From Lachnoclostridium edouardi (lineage in GTDB: Bacteria; Bacillota; Clostridia; Lachnospirales; Lachnospiraceae), in the NCBI RefSeq assembly GCF_900240245.1, contig NZ_OESQ01000001.1, positions 2,110,412-2,174,411 on the forward strand: 64,000 nt of DNA, read 5' to 3'. The position numbers and the translations under genes are program-made. Of the stretch, positions 1 to 10,929 are shown piece after piece. The notes under the pieces were generated by a model. The model saw nothing but the letters and a program-made list of their open reading frames with translations. It made no database searches and was not told the origin of the DNA. Position 1 is the stretch's first letter. Every line of letters begins with the position of its first letter.

Positions 1-15
1 CACTATTAGTATATC

Positions 16-46
16 GCAAAAAAAGAATTTTGAAAAGTTTTTTTGC
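16..46. terminator. A/T-rich perfect hairpin, possible terminator of an upstream gene
   Basis: GCAAAAAAA (16-24) is perfectly complementary to TTTTTTTGC (38-46), with a 13-nt loop. A second small hairpin (GCCTT 57-61, AAGGC 67-71) follows. The gene that would end here lies outside the window, so the role as a transcription terminator is inferred only from shape and position. Confidence 0.35.
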
Positions 47-89
47 AATAAAAAAAGCCTTATTTAAAGGCATTTGTGAGGCTTCAGAG

Positions 90-150
90 CAGAAAATACT
101 CCTAAAGATTTCTAGTGCTAACTTCTAAAGACGGGTATTTTCTGACTTTT
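90..150 (+). terminator. Long hairpin followed by T-run upstream of the V-ATPase operon
   Basis: CAGAAAATAC (90-99) pairs exactly with GTATTTTCTG (135-144), extendable by T100-G134 and C101-G133, around a loop of about 31 nt. It is followed by ACTTTTTGG. The loop carries the word CTAAAGA twice. It may be a large terminator of the preceding transcript or part of a structured RNA; sequence alone does not decide. Confidence 0.35.
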
Positions 151-209
151 TGGAACAAAATGGAACATTTAACAATGAATATAAAAAAATAATAAAAGTT
201 TTACTAATA

Positions 210-238
210 TAGACAAAAAACAAAAGATTGGTTATAAT
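210..238 (+). promoter_or_regulatory. Sigma-A type promoter of the V-ATPase operon
   Basis: The -35 box TAGACA (210-215, one mismatch to TTGACA) and a perfect -10 box TATAAT (233-238) are separated by 17 nt, ideal for the housekeeping sigma factor. Transcription would start near 245, about 30 nt before the first gene, whose ribosome binding site AAGGTGGTGAT lies at 263-273. Confidence 0.7.
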
Positions 239-276
239 AAAATATGTGTAAAATCGCAAAATAAGGTGGTGATTAA

Positions 277-585
277 ATGGTCCAGGAGACAATTCTGGCA
301 GTAAAAGACGCTGAATCCAAGGGGGAACAGCTGTTAAAGGACGCTACTGACAAGGGGAAAGCTCTTGTGGAAAGAGCAAAAAAAGAAGCAGAGGAAATGA
401 AAAATCACACAATGAAGGAACTGAAGGAGACGTCTATCCAAGAAGCTAAAGCGGGGGAGGAAGAGACGGGAAGGTATCTTGCGGAATCAATGAAGGAGGC
501 AGAAAAAGAGATTACCGCTATGAAACAGGAGGTAGCAGGAAAGTCCCAGATGGTAATTGAAAAGATTATTCAGGACTTGATTTAG
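277..585 (+). CDS. ntpF: V-type ATP synthase peripheral stalk subunit (NtpF / subunit G-H type)
   Basis: This 102-residue protein is almost entirely charged, heptad-like helix rich in Lys, Glu and Ala, with no membrane segment. That is typical of the short coiled-coil stator subunit that pairs with subunit E to hold the catalytic head of V/A-type ATPases. Similarity is by composition and position rather than a sharp motif. It is the first gene of a nine-gene set whose order (F-I-K-E-C-G-A-B-D) matches the ntp operon of Enterococcus hirae, and this supports the assignment. The start is fixed by the strong site AAGGTGGTGAT just upstream. The operon promoter lies at 210-238. Confidence 0.85.
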   Translation: MVQETILAVKDAESKGEQLLKDATDKGKALVERAKKEAEEMKNHTMKELKETSIQEAKAGEEETGRYLAESMKEAEKEITAMKQEVAGKSQMVIEKIIQDLI

Positions 586-624
586 TCAGACATTTGAAAA
601 AACATAGTAAGGAGGGATGTGGAC

Positions 625-3109
<2,485 letters not shown>

Positions 3110-3151
3110 TTGGAAGATATAAATATTAGTTTAAATTTAAGGAGATAAAGG

Positions 3152-3745
3152 ATGGCAGGATTAGATAAAATCATAAGTCACATCCTGGAAGAGGCGGGCA
3201 ATGAGGCCCGGGCCATAGAGAAAAAATCAGAGGCAGAAGCAGAGAGCATTCGTCAGGAGGCTGTAAAGATATGTGAAAAGCTGAAGGCTGACAGCAGCGT
3301 AAAGATGGAGGAAGAAGAGAAGGCCCGGAGAGATAGGGCAGAATCCTCTGCTCAGCTGCAGAAAAGGCAGGCAGTGCTTTTGGCTAAGCAGCAGATAATA
3401 TCAGATATGCTGGACCAGGCATATACAGCGCTGCTGAATAAAGATACTGCTGAATATTTTCAGATCATTTTGACAATGCTGGAAAAGTTTGCCCTGGATA
3501 AACCAGGAATGATTTGTTTTTCAAAAAGAGATTTAGAAAGAATGCCTGTGGGATTCCAAAAAGAGGTTGTGAAAGCCGCTGAGAAAAAAGGCGGTAAGCT
3601 GGAGATCTCTCAGGAAGGAAAAGATATTGACGGAGGATTTATCCTGATTTATGGCGGCGTGGAGGAAAATTGTTCCTTTAAAGCTTTGTTTAATGCCAGA
3701 AGGGATGAGCTTTCCGATAAGGTTCACCAACTATTATTTGCATAA
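3152..3745 (+). CDS. ntpE: V-type ATP synthase subunit E (peripheral stalk)
   Basis: This 197-residue soluble protein has a charged helical N-terminal half (about residues 5-90) and a compact C-terminal domain ending in the family-like region GGFILIYGGVEENCSF and FNARRDEL. The N-terminal helix pairs with the small stalk subunit encoded at 277; the C-terminal domain contacts subunits A and B. It sits between the c-ring gene and subunit C, the usual place. Start ATG has AAGGAGAT just upstream. Confidence 0.9.
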   Translation: MAGLDKIISHILEEAGNEARAIEKKSEAEAESIRQEAVKICEKLKADSSVKMEEEEKARRDRAESSAQLQKRQAVLLAKQQIISDMLDQAYTALLNKDTAEYFQIILTMLEKFALDKPGMICFSKRDLERMPVGFQKEVVKAAEKKGGKLEISQEGKDIDGGFILIYGGVEENCSFKALFNARRDELSDKVHQLLFA

Positions 3746-3772
3746 AGTGCAGCCGAAAAGGAGGTTTTTAAC

Positions 3773-4747
3773 ATGTCTGATGTGAAATATACCTATGCGG
3801 TTGCGCGTATACGTGCTATGGAAACAGCGCTGTTTTCCACAGCTGTCATTGAGCAGATGTTAGCTGTAAAGGATTATGAAGCCAGCCTGCAGTTTTTAAC
3901 AGAAAAAGGCTGGGGAGACAGCGACACACCTTTGGATATGGAAGCCATACTTTCCAGGGAGCGTGAAAAAACCTGGGATACAGTCAGGGATCTGCTGAAG
4001 GAGGATAAGGAGATTCTGGACGTATTATCTTACCAGAATATGTTTCATAATCTGAAAGCAGCTATTAAGGCTGTTTCCGTAGCTGGAAAGCATGGGAAAA
4101 TATATTTTGAGGACTGCCCTATGGGAGGGCGGGAAATGGAGAAAATTGTTTCCGAAAAAAATTGGTCTGCTCTTCCTGATTATATGAAGCAGCCTGCAAA
4201 GGAAGCATATGAAACCTTTCTTCATACCAGAGACGGACAGCTTTGTGATGTGATTGTAGACAGGGCGGCTTTAGACGCTGTGTATGAAAAAGGGAAAAAG
4301 TCTAAGGAGGCCATTGTCAGGGATTATGCGGAATCTACAGTGGCGGTTGCTGACATTAAAATTGCAGTGCGCTCCAGTAAGACGGGGAAATCCCTGGAAT
4401 TTATGAGAAGAGCCATTGCTCCCTGCAGCAGCCTTTCTGCAGACAGGCTGTCCCAGGCTGCCCTTGGGGGAGTAGATGCAATCTGCGAGTATTTGGAGGG
4501 CACTTCCTACGCAGGAGGCGCAGAAGCTTTAAAGGAATCATCTACAGCTTTTGAGCGGTGGTGCGACAATCAGATGATGGAAACGATTAAGCCGCAGAAA
4601 TACAACGCATTTTCTGCTGGCCCCTTAGTGGCATATTTGCTGGCCAGAGAAAATGAAATTAAAACGGTGAGAATTATTTTAACAGGAAAGCTGAACGGCC
4701 TTTCTGAAGAGTCAATCCGGGAAAGGATAAGGGAAATGTATGTATAA
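3773..4747 (+). CDS. ntpC: V-type ATP synthase subunit C (rotor cap, d-like)
   Basis: This 324-residue, mostly alpha-helical soluble protein of the V-ATPase C/d family links the central shaft to the c-ring. The typical start YTYAVARIRAMETAL and the late motif LARENEIKTVRIIL are visible. Ribosome binding site AAAAGGAGG precedes ATG 3773. The 3' end overlaps the next gene by 8 nt, indicating translational coupling. Confidence 0.93.
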   Translation: MSDVKYTYAVARIRAMETALFSTAVIEQMLAVKDYEASLQFLTEKGWGDSDTPLDMEAILSREREKTWDTVRDLLKEDKEILDVLSYQNMFHNLKAAIKAVSVAGKHGKIYFEDCPMGGREMEKIVSEKNWSALPDYMKQPAKEAYETFLHTRDGQLCDVIVDRAALDAVYEKGKKSKEAIVRDYAESTVAVADIKIAVRSSKTGKSLEFMRRAIAPCSSLSADRLSQAALGGVDAICEYLEGTSYAGGAEALKESSTAFERWCDNQMMETIKPQKYNAFSAGPLVAYLLARENEIKTVRIILTGKLNGLSEESIRERIREMYV

Positions 4748-5057
4748 AATTGCAGTAATGGGCGATTATGACAGTATTTACGGATTTGCTGCTCTGGGAC
4801 TGGAAACATTTCCTGTTAATTCTCAGGATGAGGCGGAAAAGCTTCTGACAAATCTGGCCTCGGGAAATTATGCAGTTATTTATATTACAGAGGCTTTGGC
4901 GGAGCAGATCAGCAGTAAAATCGAAAAGTATAAAGAAAGTCTTCTGCCTTCAATTATTTTGATTCCAGGCATTGCCGGCAACACAGGCAAAGGAATCGAA
5001 GGAGTAAAAAAGTCTGTGGAGCAGGCAGTGGGCTCTGATATATTGTTCAGTAATTAG
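4740..5057 (+). CDS. ntpG: V-type ATP synthase subunit F (central stalk; NtpG in E. hirae naming)
   Basis: This 105-residue protein starts with YKIAVMGDYDSIYGFAALG, the usual opening of the small CheY-like central-stalk subunit. A middle segment IYITEALAEQI and a late motif LPSIILIPG also fit. It binds subunit D to form the rotating shaft. Its start lies inside the end of ntpC (8-nt overlap), so translation is probably coupled. Length is normal for the family. Confidence 0.93.
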   Translation: MYKIAVMGDYDSIYGFAALGLETFPVNSQDEAEKLLTNLASGNYAVIYITEALAEQISSKIEKYKESLLPSIILIPGIAGNTGKGIEGVKKSVEQAVGSDILFSN

Positions 5058-5085
5058 CAATAAGAAAGGTGGGTGATTGATCCCA

Positions 5086-6855
5086 ATGAGCAAAGGCGTA
5101 ATCAAAAAAGTTGCTGGTCCCCTGGTAATTGCAGAGGGAATGCGGGATGCAAACATGTTTGACGTAGTGCGTGTAAGCAACCAGCGTTTAATAGGAGAAA
5201 TTATAGAGATTCACGGAGATCAGGCTTCTGTTCAGGTTTATGAGGAGACGTCTGGACTGGGACCGGGAGAGCCTGTAGAGTCAATGGATGTGCCTCTTTC
5301 CGTAGAGTTAGGCCCTGGCCTGATCGCAAGTATTTATGACGGTATTCAGCGTCCCCTGGATGATATTATGAAAGTAACAGGGGGAAACAGCCTGAAAAGA
5401 GGCGTGGAGGTTCCTTCTCTGAAAAGGGACAGAAAATGGCAGTTTGATCCTACAGTAAAAGTGGGAGATCAGGTGGAGGCCGGCGATATTATTGGAACTG
5501 TAAAGGAAACTGATGTTGTAGAACACAGGATTATGGTTCCCTATGGAATAAAAGGAACTGTAAAAGAAATAAAATGCGGTGAATTTACAGTAGATCAGGT
5601 GGTGGCTGTAGTAAGCGGCGGCGATAAAGATACAGAGCTAACCTTAATGCAAAGGTGGCCTGTGCGGAAAGGCCGTCCGTACCAGAGAAAACTGCCTCCC
5701 CAGACTCCTCTTGTAACAGGTCAGAGAGTTGTAGATGCGTTCTTCCCTATTGCAAAAGGAGGAGTGGCGGCTGTTCCAGGTCCTTTTGGAAGCGGAAAAA
5801 CAGTGATTCAGCATCAGCTGGCAAAATGGGCGGAGGCTGACATTGTAGTTTATATTGGCTGCGGCGAGCGGGGAAACGAGATGACAGACGTTTTAAATGA
5901 ATTCCCTGAGCTGAAAGACCCAAAAACAGGAAAATCCCTGATGGAACGTACTGTGCTGATTGCTAATACCTCTGATATGCCGGTAGCGGCCAGAGAGGCT
6001 TCTATCTATACAGGAATTACTATTGCAGAATATTTCAGAGATATGGGATATTCTGTAGCGCTGATGGCGGATTCCACCTCACGCTGGGCGGAGGCGCTGC
6101 GTGAAATGTCAGGACGTTTGGAGGAAATGCCAGGTGAAGAAGGTTATCCGGCTTATTTGGGAAGCCGTCTGGCTCAGTTTTATGAGAGAGCAGGCCATGT
6201 GGTATGCTTAGGTAAGGAAGGCCGGGAAGGCGCCTTATCTGCAATCGGAGCCGTGTCTCCTCCAGGAGGAGATATTTCTGAACCTGTATCTCAGGCGACC
6301 TTGCGAATTGTAAAGGTATTCTGGGGTCTGGATTCTGCTTTGGCCTACAAACGCCATTTCCCGGCGATTAACTGGCTGACCAGTTATTCCCTGTATGTGG
6401 ATAATATGGGAAAATGGTTTAATGAAAATGTATCTGACCAGTGGATGCCTTGCCGTCAAGGTATGATGAGCCTGCTTCAGGAGGAGGCAGAGCTGGAGGA
6501 AATTGTTAAAATGGTAGGTATGGACGCATTGTCCCCTACAGACCGTTTAAAAATGGAGGCTGCCCGGTCAATTCGAGAGGACTTCCTTCACCAGAACTCT
6601 TTCCATGAGGTAGATACTTACACCTCCTTAAACAAACAGCTGCTTATGATGAAGCTGGTTCTGGCTTATTATGAAAAGGCAAAGAAAGCTTTGGAGGATG
6701 GAGCTTCTATACAGGGACTGCTTAAAATGCCAATCCGTGAAAAAATCGGACGTTTTAAATATACTTTAGATAATAATATAAACAGCGAGTATCAGGCGAT
6801 TATGGCAGAGCTGGACAAAGAAATTGCTGATACAATGGGAAAGGAGGACTTCTAA
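5086..6855 (+). CDS. ntpA: V-type ATP synthase catalytic subunit A
   Basis: About 589 residues. It has the N-terminal beta-barrel, a non-homologous insert (about residues 110-190) typical of V/A-type A subunits, the P-loop GPFGSGKT (about residues 230-237), the catalytic-Glu region GCGERGNEM and the segment [14 protein letters not shown]. It hydrolyses ATP, or makes it in reverse, in the soluble head. A TTG at 5077 is in frame, but it overlaps the ribosome-binding sequence AAGGTGGGTGAT (5066-5077); ATG 5086 gives [14 protein letters not shown], the usual family start. The stop abuts ntpB directly. Confidence 0.97.
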   Translation: MSKGVIKKVAGPLVIAEGMRDANMFDVVRVSNQRLIGEIIEIHGDQASVQVYEETSGLGPGEPVESMDVPLSVELGPGLIASIYDGIQRPLDDIMKVTGGNSLKRGVEVPSLKRDRKWQFDPTVKVGDQVEAGDIIGTVKETDVVEHRIMVPYGIKGTVKEIKCGEFTVDQVVAVVSGGDKDTELTLMQRWPVRKGRPYQRKLPPQTPLVTGQRVVDAFFPIAKGGVAAVPGPFGSGKTVIQHQLAKWAEADIVVYIGCGERGNEMTDVLNEFPELKDPKTGKSLMERTVLIANTSDMPVAAREASIYTGITIAEYFRDMGYSVALMADSTSRWAEALREMSGRLEEMPGEEGYPAYLGSRLAQFYERAGHVVCLGKEGREGALSAIGAVSPPGGDISEPVSQATLRIVKVFWGLDSALAYKRHFPAINWLTSYSLYVDNMGKWFNENVSDQWMPCRQGMMSLLQEEAELEEIVKMVGMDALSPTDRLKMEAARSIREDFLHQNSFHEVDTYTSLNKQLLMMKLVLAYYEKAKKALEDGASIQGLLKMPIREKIGRFKYTLDNNINSEYQAIMAELDKEIADTMGKEDF

Positions 6856-8229
6856 ATGCCAAAGGAATATAGAACCATACAGGAAGTTGCCGGACCTTTG
6901 ATGCTGGTGCATGGTGTTGAGAATGTAACATACGACGAGCTGGGAGAAATTGAGCTGGCCAGCGGGGAAACCAGGCGCTGCAAGGTACTGGAAATAGACG
7001 GTACAAATGCCCTTGTTCAGCTGTTTGAAAACTCTACAGGAATCAACCTTTCCAATAGTAAGGTGCGCTTCCTGGGGAGAACTATGGAATTAGGCGTGTC
7101 TGAGGATATGCTGGGCAGAGTTTTTGACGGTTTGGGACGCCCTATAGACGGAGGCCCTGAAATCCTGCCTGATGAAAGAAGAGATATTAACGGATTGCCT
7201 ATGAACCCGGCAGCCAGAAGCTATCCGGAAGAATTTATTCAGACTGGAGTATCTGCCATTGACGGTTTAAATACTTTGGTCCGCGGCCAGAAGCTGCCGA
7301 TCTTCTCAGCTTCAGGCTTGCCTCACGCTAATTTAGCTGCCCAGATTGCCAGACAGGCAAAGGTGCGGGGAACCAGCGAGCCTTTTGCTGTAGTGTTTGC
7401 CGCCATGGGAATTACCTTTGAAGAATCTAACTTCTTCATTGAAAGCTTTAAAGAAACAGGCGCCATTGACCGTACAGTGCTGTTTGTAAACCTGGCCAAC
7501 GACCCGGCTGTAGAGCGTATTGCCACTCCCCGAATGGCCCTTACAGCGGCAGAGTATCTGGCGTTTGAAAAGGGTATGCACGTGCTGGTTATTCTTACAG
7601 ATATTACTAACTATGCAGATGCCCTTCGCGAGGTTTCCGCAGCCCGTAAGGAGGTTCCTGGGCGCAGAGGATATCCTGGATATATGTATACTGACCTGGC
7701 TTCTCTTTACGAGAGAGCAGGAAGGCAAAACGGAAAATCAGGCTCTATTACAATGATTCCAATTTTAAGTATGCCTGAGGATGACAAGACGCATCCTATT
7801 CCTGACTTGACCGGATATATTACAGAGGGACAGATTATTTTAAGCCGAGAGCTTTACAGAAAAGGAATTATGCCTCCTATTGATGTACTTCCTTCTCTGT
7901 CCCGTTTGAAGGATAAAGGTATTGGAGAAGGAAAAACCCGTGCGGACCACTCTAATACCATGAATCAGTTGTTTGCCGCTTATGCCAGAGGCAAGGAGGC
8001 AAAGGAATTGATGGTGATTTTAGGGGAGGCGGCCCTTTCAGACGTGGATTTAATCTATGCAAAATTTGCGGATGCATTTGAAAATGAATATGTTTCCCAG
8101 GGATATGAGGCAAATAGAGACATAGAAGAAACTCTTCGCATCGGCTGGAAGCTTTTGTCTATTTTGCCCAGAAGCGAGCTGAAAAGAATTGACGATAAGT
8201 ATCTGGACCTGTATTATGGAAAGGAATAG
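6856..8229 (+). CDS. ntpB: V-type ATP synthase regulatory subunit B
   Basis: This 457-residue protein is homologous to subunit A but lacks a P-loop. The equivalent place reads [16 protein letters not shown], the hallmark of the non-catalytic B subunit. Further family signatures are [13 protein letters not shown] and the [22 protein letters not shown] region. It alternates with A in the hexameric head and completes the catalytic sites. AAGGAGG lies at the end of ntpA, whose stop codon is immediately followed by this ATG. Confidence 0.97.
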   Translation: MPKEYRTIQEVAGPLMLVHGVENVTYDELGEIELASGETRRCKVLEIDGTNALVQLFENSTGINLSNSKVRFLGRTMELGVSEDMLGRVFDGLGRPIDGGPEILPDERRDINGLPMNPAARSYPEEFIQTGVSAIDGLNTLVRGQKLPIFSASGLPHANLAAQIARQAKVRGTSEPFAVVFAAMGITFEESNFFIESFKETGAIDRTVLFVNLANDPAVERIATPRMALTAAEYLAFEKGMHVLVILTDITNYADALREVSAARKEVPGRRGYPGYMYTDLASLYERAGRQNGKSGSITMIPILSMPEDDKTHPIPDLTGYITEGQIILSRELYRKGIMPPIDVLPSLSRLKDKGIGEGKTRADHSNTMNQLFAAYARGKEAKELMVILGEAALSDVDLIYAKFADAFENEYVSQGYEANRDIEETLRIGWKLLSILPRSELKRIDDKYLDLYYGKE

Positions 8230-8246
8230 AAAAGAGGTGATCCCCT

Positions 8247-8912
8247 TTGGCATCAACACAAGTTAATCCAACCCGTATGGAGCTGACAAGGCTGAAAAAG
8301 AAACTGGTAACAGCCACCAGAGGCCATAAGCTTTTAAAGGATAAGCGGGATGAGCTGATGCGGCAGTTTCTGGACCTGGTAAGAGAGGATATGGCTCTCA
8401 GAAAAAAGGTGGAAGCAGGAATCCAGGACGCCAACAAAAACTTTGTAATCGCCAGGGCAGGAATGTCAGAGGAAATTCTTCACACCTCTCTCATGGTGCC
8501 TAAACAAGAGGTTTATCTGGAAGTGGATAAAAAGAATGTAATGAGCGTGGATGTTCCTGTGCTGGAATATAAAACCAGAACAGCAGATGAAAACGACATT
8601 TACTCTTATGGATTTGCCTTTACTTCAGGAGATTTAGACGACGCGGTAAAATCTCTGGCAGATATTCTGCCGGATATGCTGCGGTTGTCAGAGGTGGAGA
8701 AGGCGTGCCAGCTGATGGCTTCTGAAATTGAAAAGACCAGGCGGCGTGTAAATGCTCTGGAGCACGTAATCATTCCAGAGACCCAGAAAAACATAAAATA
8801 TATTACAATGAAGCTGGATGAGAACGAGAGAAGCACACAGATTCGTTTGATGAAGGTAAAAGATATGATGCTGGAGCAGGCTCACCATTACAGCGAGAAT
8901 GCAAAGGCGTAG
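8247..8912 (+). CDS. ntpD: V-type ATP synthase subunit D (central shaft)
   Basis: This 221-residue protein begins ASTQVNPTRMELTRLKKKL, the standard opening of the D subunit, and ends in a long helix with RRVNALEHVIIP. The two long terminal helices form the coiled-coil axle inside the A3B3 head. The start is TTG at 8247. It is chosen because GAGGTGATC (8234-8242) is an excellent ribosome binding site upstream and the first residues match the family. It is the last canonical V-ATPase gene here. Confidence 0.95.
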   Translation: MASTQVNPTRMELTRLKKKLVTATRGHKLLKDKRDELMRQFLDLVREDMALRKKVEAGIQDANKNFVIARAGMSEEILHTSLMVPKQEVYLEVDKKNVMSVDVPVLEYKTRTADENDIYSYGFAFTSGDLDDAVKSLADILPDMLRLSEVEKACQLMASEIEKTRRRVNALEHVIIPETQKNIKYITMKLDENERSTQIRLMKVKDMMLEQAHHYSENAKA

Positions 8913-8922
8913 GAGGTACAAG

Positions 8923-9849
8923 ATGAGAGAAACAACGTTGGTGATTATGGCGGCGGGAATCGGCAGCCGCTTTGGAGGAGGGATTAAACAGCTGGAGCCA
9001 GTAGGACCTTGCGGCGAGATTATTATGGATTATTCTATCCATGACGCTTTGGAAGCCGGCTTTGATAAAATTGTTTTCATTATCCGAAAAGATTTGGAAA
9101 AGGATTTTAAGGAAGTAATTGGAAACAGAATTGAGAAAATTGCAAAGGTATCATATGCTTTTCAGGAGCTGGATCATTTGCCTGAAGGATTTTCCAAACC
9201 GGCTGACAGGACAAAACCCTGGGGCACCGGCCAGGCTGTGCTGTGCTTAAAAGGTCTTGTGGACGGTCCTTTCCTTGTAATTAATGCTGATGATTACTAT
9301 GGAAAAGAGGGATTCAGGAAAATTCACGACTATATGGTAAACAATATGCAGGATGACGGAGAGGTCATGGATATTTGCATGGGCGGATTTATCCTGAAAA
9401 ACACTTTAAGTGAAAACGGCGGTGTGACCAGAGGCGTTTGCCAGGTGGGAGAAGACGGAAGTCTGCAGGATGTAACAGAAACATTTAATATCCAGATGAA
9501 AGAGGACGGGACCCTGGACGCTTTTGATGAAGCGGGAAATCCTGTAACAATTCATCCTTCCCAGCATGTTTCCATGAATATGTGGGGGCTTCCTCAGTCA
9601 TTTATTCAGGAATTAGAAAAGGGATTTCCTGAATTTCTGTCTAATTTAAAGGAAGGCGACATAAAGTCTGAGTACCTTCTTCCAAAAGTCATTGACAATA
9701 TGATCAAGTCTAAAAGGGCTTGTGTAACCGTGCTGGAAACACAAGATAAGTGGTTTGGAGTTACCTACAAGGAAGATAAAGAAGCTGTGGTCGCTTCTAT
9801 CAGAAAATTGATTGCTGACGGAGTGTACAAAGAGAAGCTGTTCGACTAA
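8923..9849 (+). CDS. Nucleotidyltransferase (NTP-transferase superfamily), substrate unknown
   Basis: This 308-residue soluble protein opens with VIMAAGIGSRFGGGIKQLEPVG, the G-x-G-x-R...K-Q signature of sugar-phosphate nucleotidyltransferases. INADDYYGKEGF probably holds the metal-binding Asp pair. Such enzymes join a sugar or alcohol phosphate to an NTP with release of pyrophosphate; which substrate cannot be read here. An upstream in-frame ATG (8899) overlaps ntpD and lacks a site; ATG 8923 follows AGGAGG (8911-8915). It lies 10 nt after ntpD, so it is probably co-transcribed with the V-ATPase, and a hairpin terminator follows. Confidence 0.8.
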   Translation: MRETTLVIMAAGIGSRFGGGIKQLEPVGPCGEIIMDYSIHDALEAGFDKIVFIIRKDLEKDFKEVIGNRIEKIAKVSYAFQELDHLPEGFSKPADRTKPWGTGQAVLCLKGLVDGPFLVINADDYYGKEGFRKIHDYMVNNMQDDGEVMDICMGGFILKNTLSENGGVTRGVCQVGEDGSLQDVTETFNIQMKEDGTLDAFDEAGNPVTIHPSQHVSMNMWGLPQSFIQELEKGFPEFLSNLKEGDIKSEYLLPKVIDNMIKSKRACVTVLETQDKWFGVTYKEDKEAVVASIRKLIADGVYKEKLFD

Positions 9850-9869
9850 ATAATTAAGATAATAAAACC

Positions 9870-9910
9870 GAGAGGGCGCTGGGCAATTATATTGCTTCAG
9901 GGCTCTCTTT
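9870..9910 (+). terminator. Probable terminator after the V-ATPase / nucleotidyltransferase operon
   Basis: GAGAG (9870-9874) pairs with CTCTC (9903-9907). After an internal loop, a second stem CTGGGCAAT (9879-9887) pairs with ATTGCTTCAG (9891-9900) with one bulged T, closing on a 3-nt loop. Only a short T-run follows (9908-9910), so efficiency is uncertain. Confidence 0.5.
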
Positions 9911-9978
9911 CACATTGCGGCATTGAAATTTGTAAGGAATAATTTGTAAATCAGTAATTGATTGTTAAGAGAAAAGAA

Positions 9979-10007
9979 AAGACAATTTTCCATAAATTGC
10001 TTATAAT
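9979..10007 (+). promoter_or_regulatory. Promoter of the SIMPL-domain lipoprotein gene
   Basis: AAGACA (9979-9984; four of six matches to TTGACA) lies 17 nt upstream of a perfect TATAAT (10002-10007). The site GAGGAGG follows about 15 nt later, just before the ATG at 10036. Confidence 0.55.
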
Positions 10008-10035
10008 GAAGTCATAAAAGAGAGGAGGAATTATT

Positions 10036-10809
10036 ATGAAAAAAAGTAGAAATATAGCAATTCTTACAGCTGCAGTGATGGGTGGAGCCGCATTGACAGC
10101 CTGCGGCGCACAGGGAGGAACCTCACAGATTCAGGCTGGAGGAAACGGAGTGCTTCAGGTGCAGAATGTGGAGAATCAGGTGATTTCCGTATCCAGCAGT
10201 GAAAGTGTAAAAGTAGTTCCTGACATGGCGGAGATTGTCTATGGAGTTTATACCCAGGCAGCAGATGCAAAAAGCTGTCAGGATGAAAACGGAAAAAGCG
10301 TAGATCAGGTAGTTGAGACTTTAAAGGGGCTGGGAATTGAAGAAAGTTCTATTCAGACCTCCGGATATGATATGAATCCTATTTATGACTGGAACAATGG
10401 CCAGACAATTACCGGATATGAGATGAACACTATGGTAACAGTATCTGATATTCCCCTGGAAAATGTAGGAGATCTGCTTTCCGGATCTGTTTCTGCAGGA
10501 ATAAACAGCGTGCGTTCCGTTACATATTTGTCCAGCAAATATGATGAAAGATACCAGGAGGCCCTGAAAAAGGCAGTTGAATCAGCCAAGGTAAAGGCTC
10601 AGGCTATGGCTGAGGCAGGGGGCTGCACCTTAGGCCAGATTGTAGCCATGGAAGAATTCGGCGGAAATAGTCAGGCCAGATACACTGGCTATTATAGTGC
10701 AAAAAACAGCGCGGCGGCAGATGAAAGCGCGCCTGGAGCTATGGCGGTGATGCCTGGAGAATTAGAAATAGAGGCTCAGATAAGTGTAGACTTCGCAGTC
10801 AGCAAGTAA
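10036..10809 (+). CDS. SIMPL (DUF541) domain lipoprotein
   Basis: 257 residues. The N-terminus has a Lys-rich start, a hydrophobic core and the lipobox LTAC (Cys about residue 23), so it should be lipid-anchored on the outer face of the membrane. A Gly/Gln-rich linker is followed by a SIMPL/DUF541 domain (about residues 50-255), with features such as VSSSESVKVVPDMAEIVYGV and the helical KKAVESAKVKAQAMAEA. The family includes YggE-like envelope proteins linked to stress, and its biochemical role is unclear. It has its own promoter and a shared terminator with the convergent gene downstream. Confidence 0.88.
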   Translation: MKKSRNIAILTAAVMGGAALTACGAQGGTSQIQAGGNGVLQVQNVENQVISVSSSESVKVVPDMAEIVYGVYTQAADAKSCQDENGKSVDQVVETLKGLGIEESSIQTSGYDMNPIYDWNNGQTITGYEMNTMVTVSDIPLENVGDLLSGSVSAGINSVRSVTYLSSKYDERYQEALKKAVESAKVKAQAMAEAGGCTLGQIVAMEEFGGNSQARYTGYYSAKNSAAADESAPGAMAVMPGELEIEAQISVDFAVSK

Positions 10810-10846
10810 ACATAACATAGAAAATATGTAAGGTTATTGACTGCTG

Positions 10847-10899
10847 AAAAAGCTGCAAAATAGGGTTGGATAAATCCATCATCTATTTTGCAGCTTTTT
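10847..10899. terminator. Strong bidirectional terminator
   Basis: A 17-bp perfect stem pairs 10847-10863 (AAAAAGCTGCAAAATAG) with 10883-10899, around a 19-nt loop. Flanking A5 and T5 give a T-tail on both strands, so it can end the lipoprotein gene on the left and the convergent M24-fold gene on the right. Confidence 0.9.
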
Positions 10900-10929
10900 A
10901 GATTTATAGAAAACTTCGCCTCTTTTATT

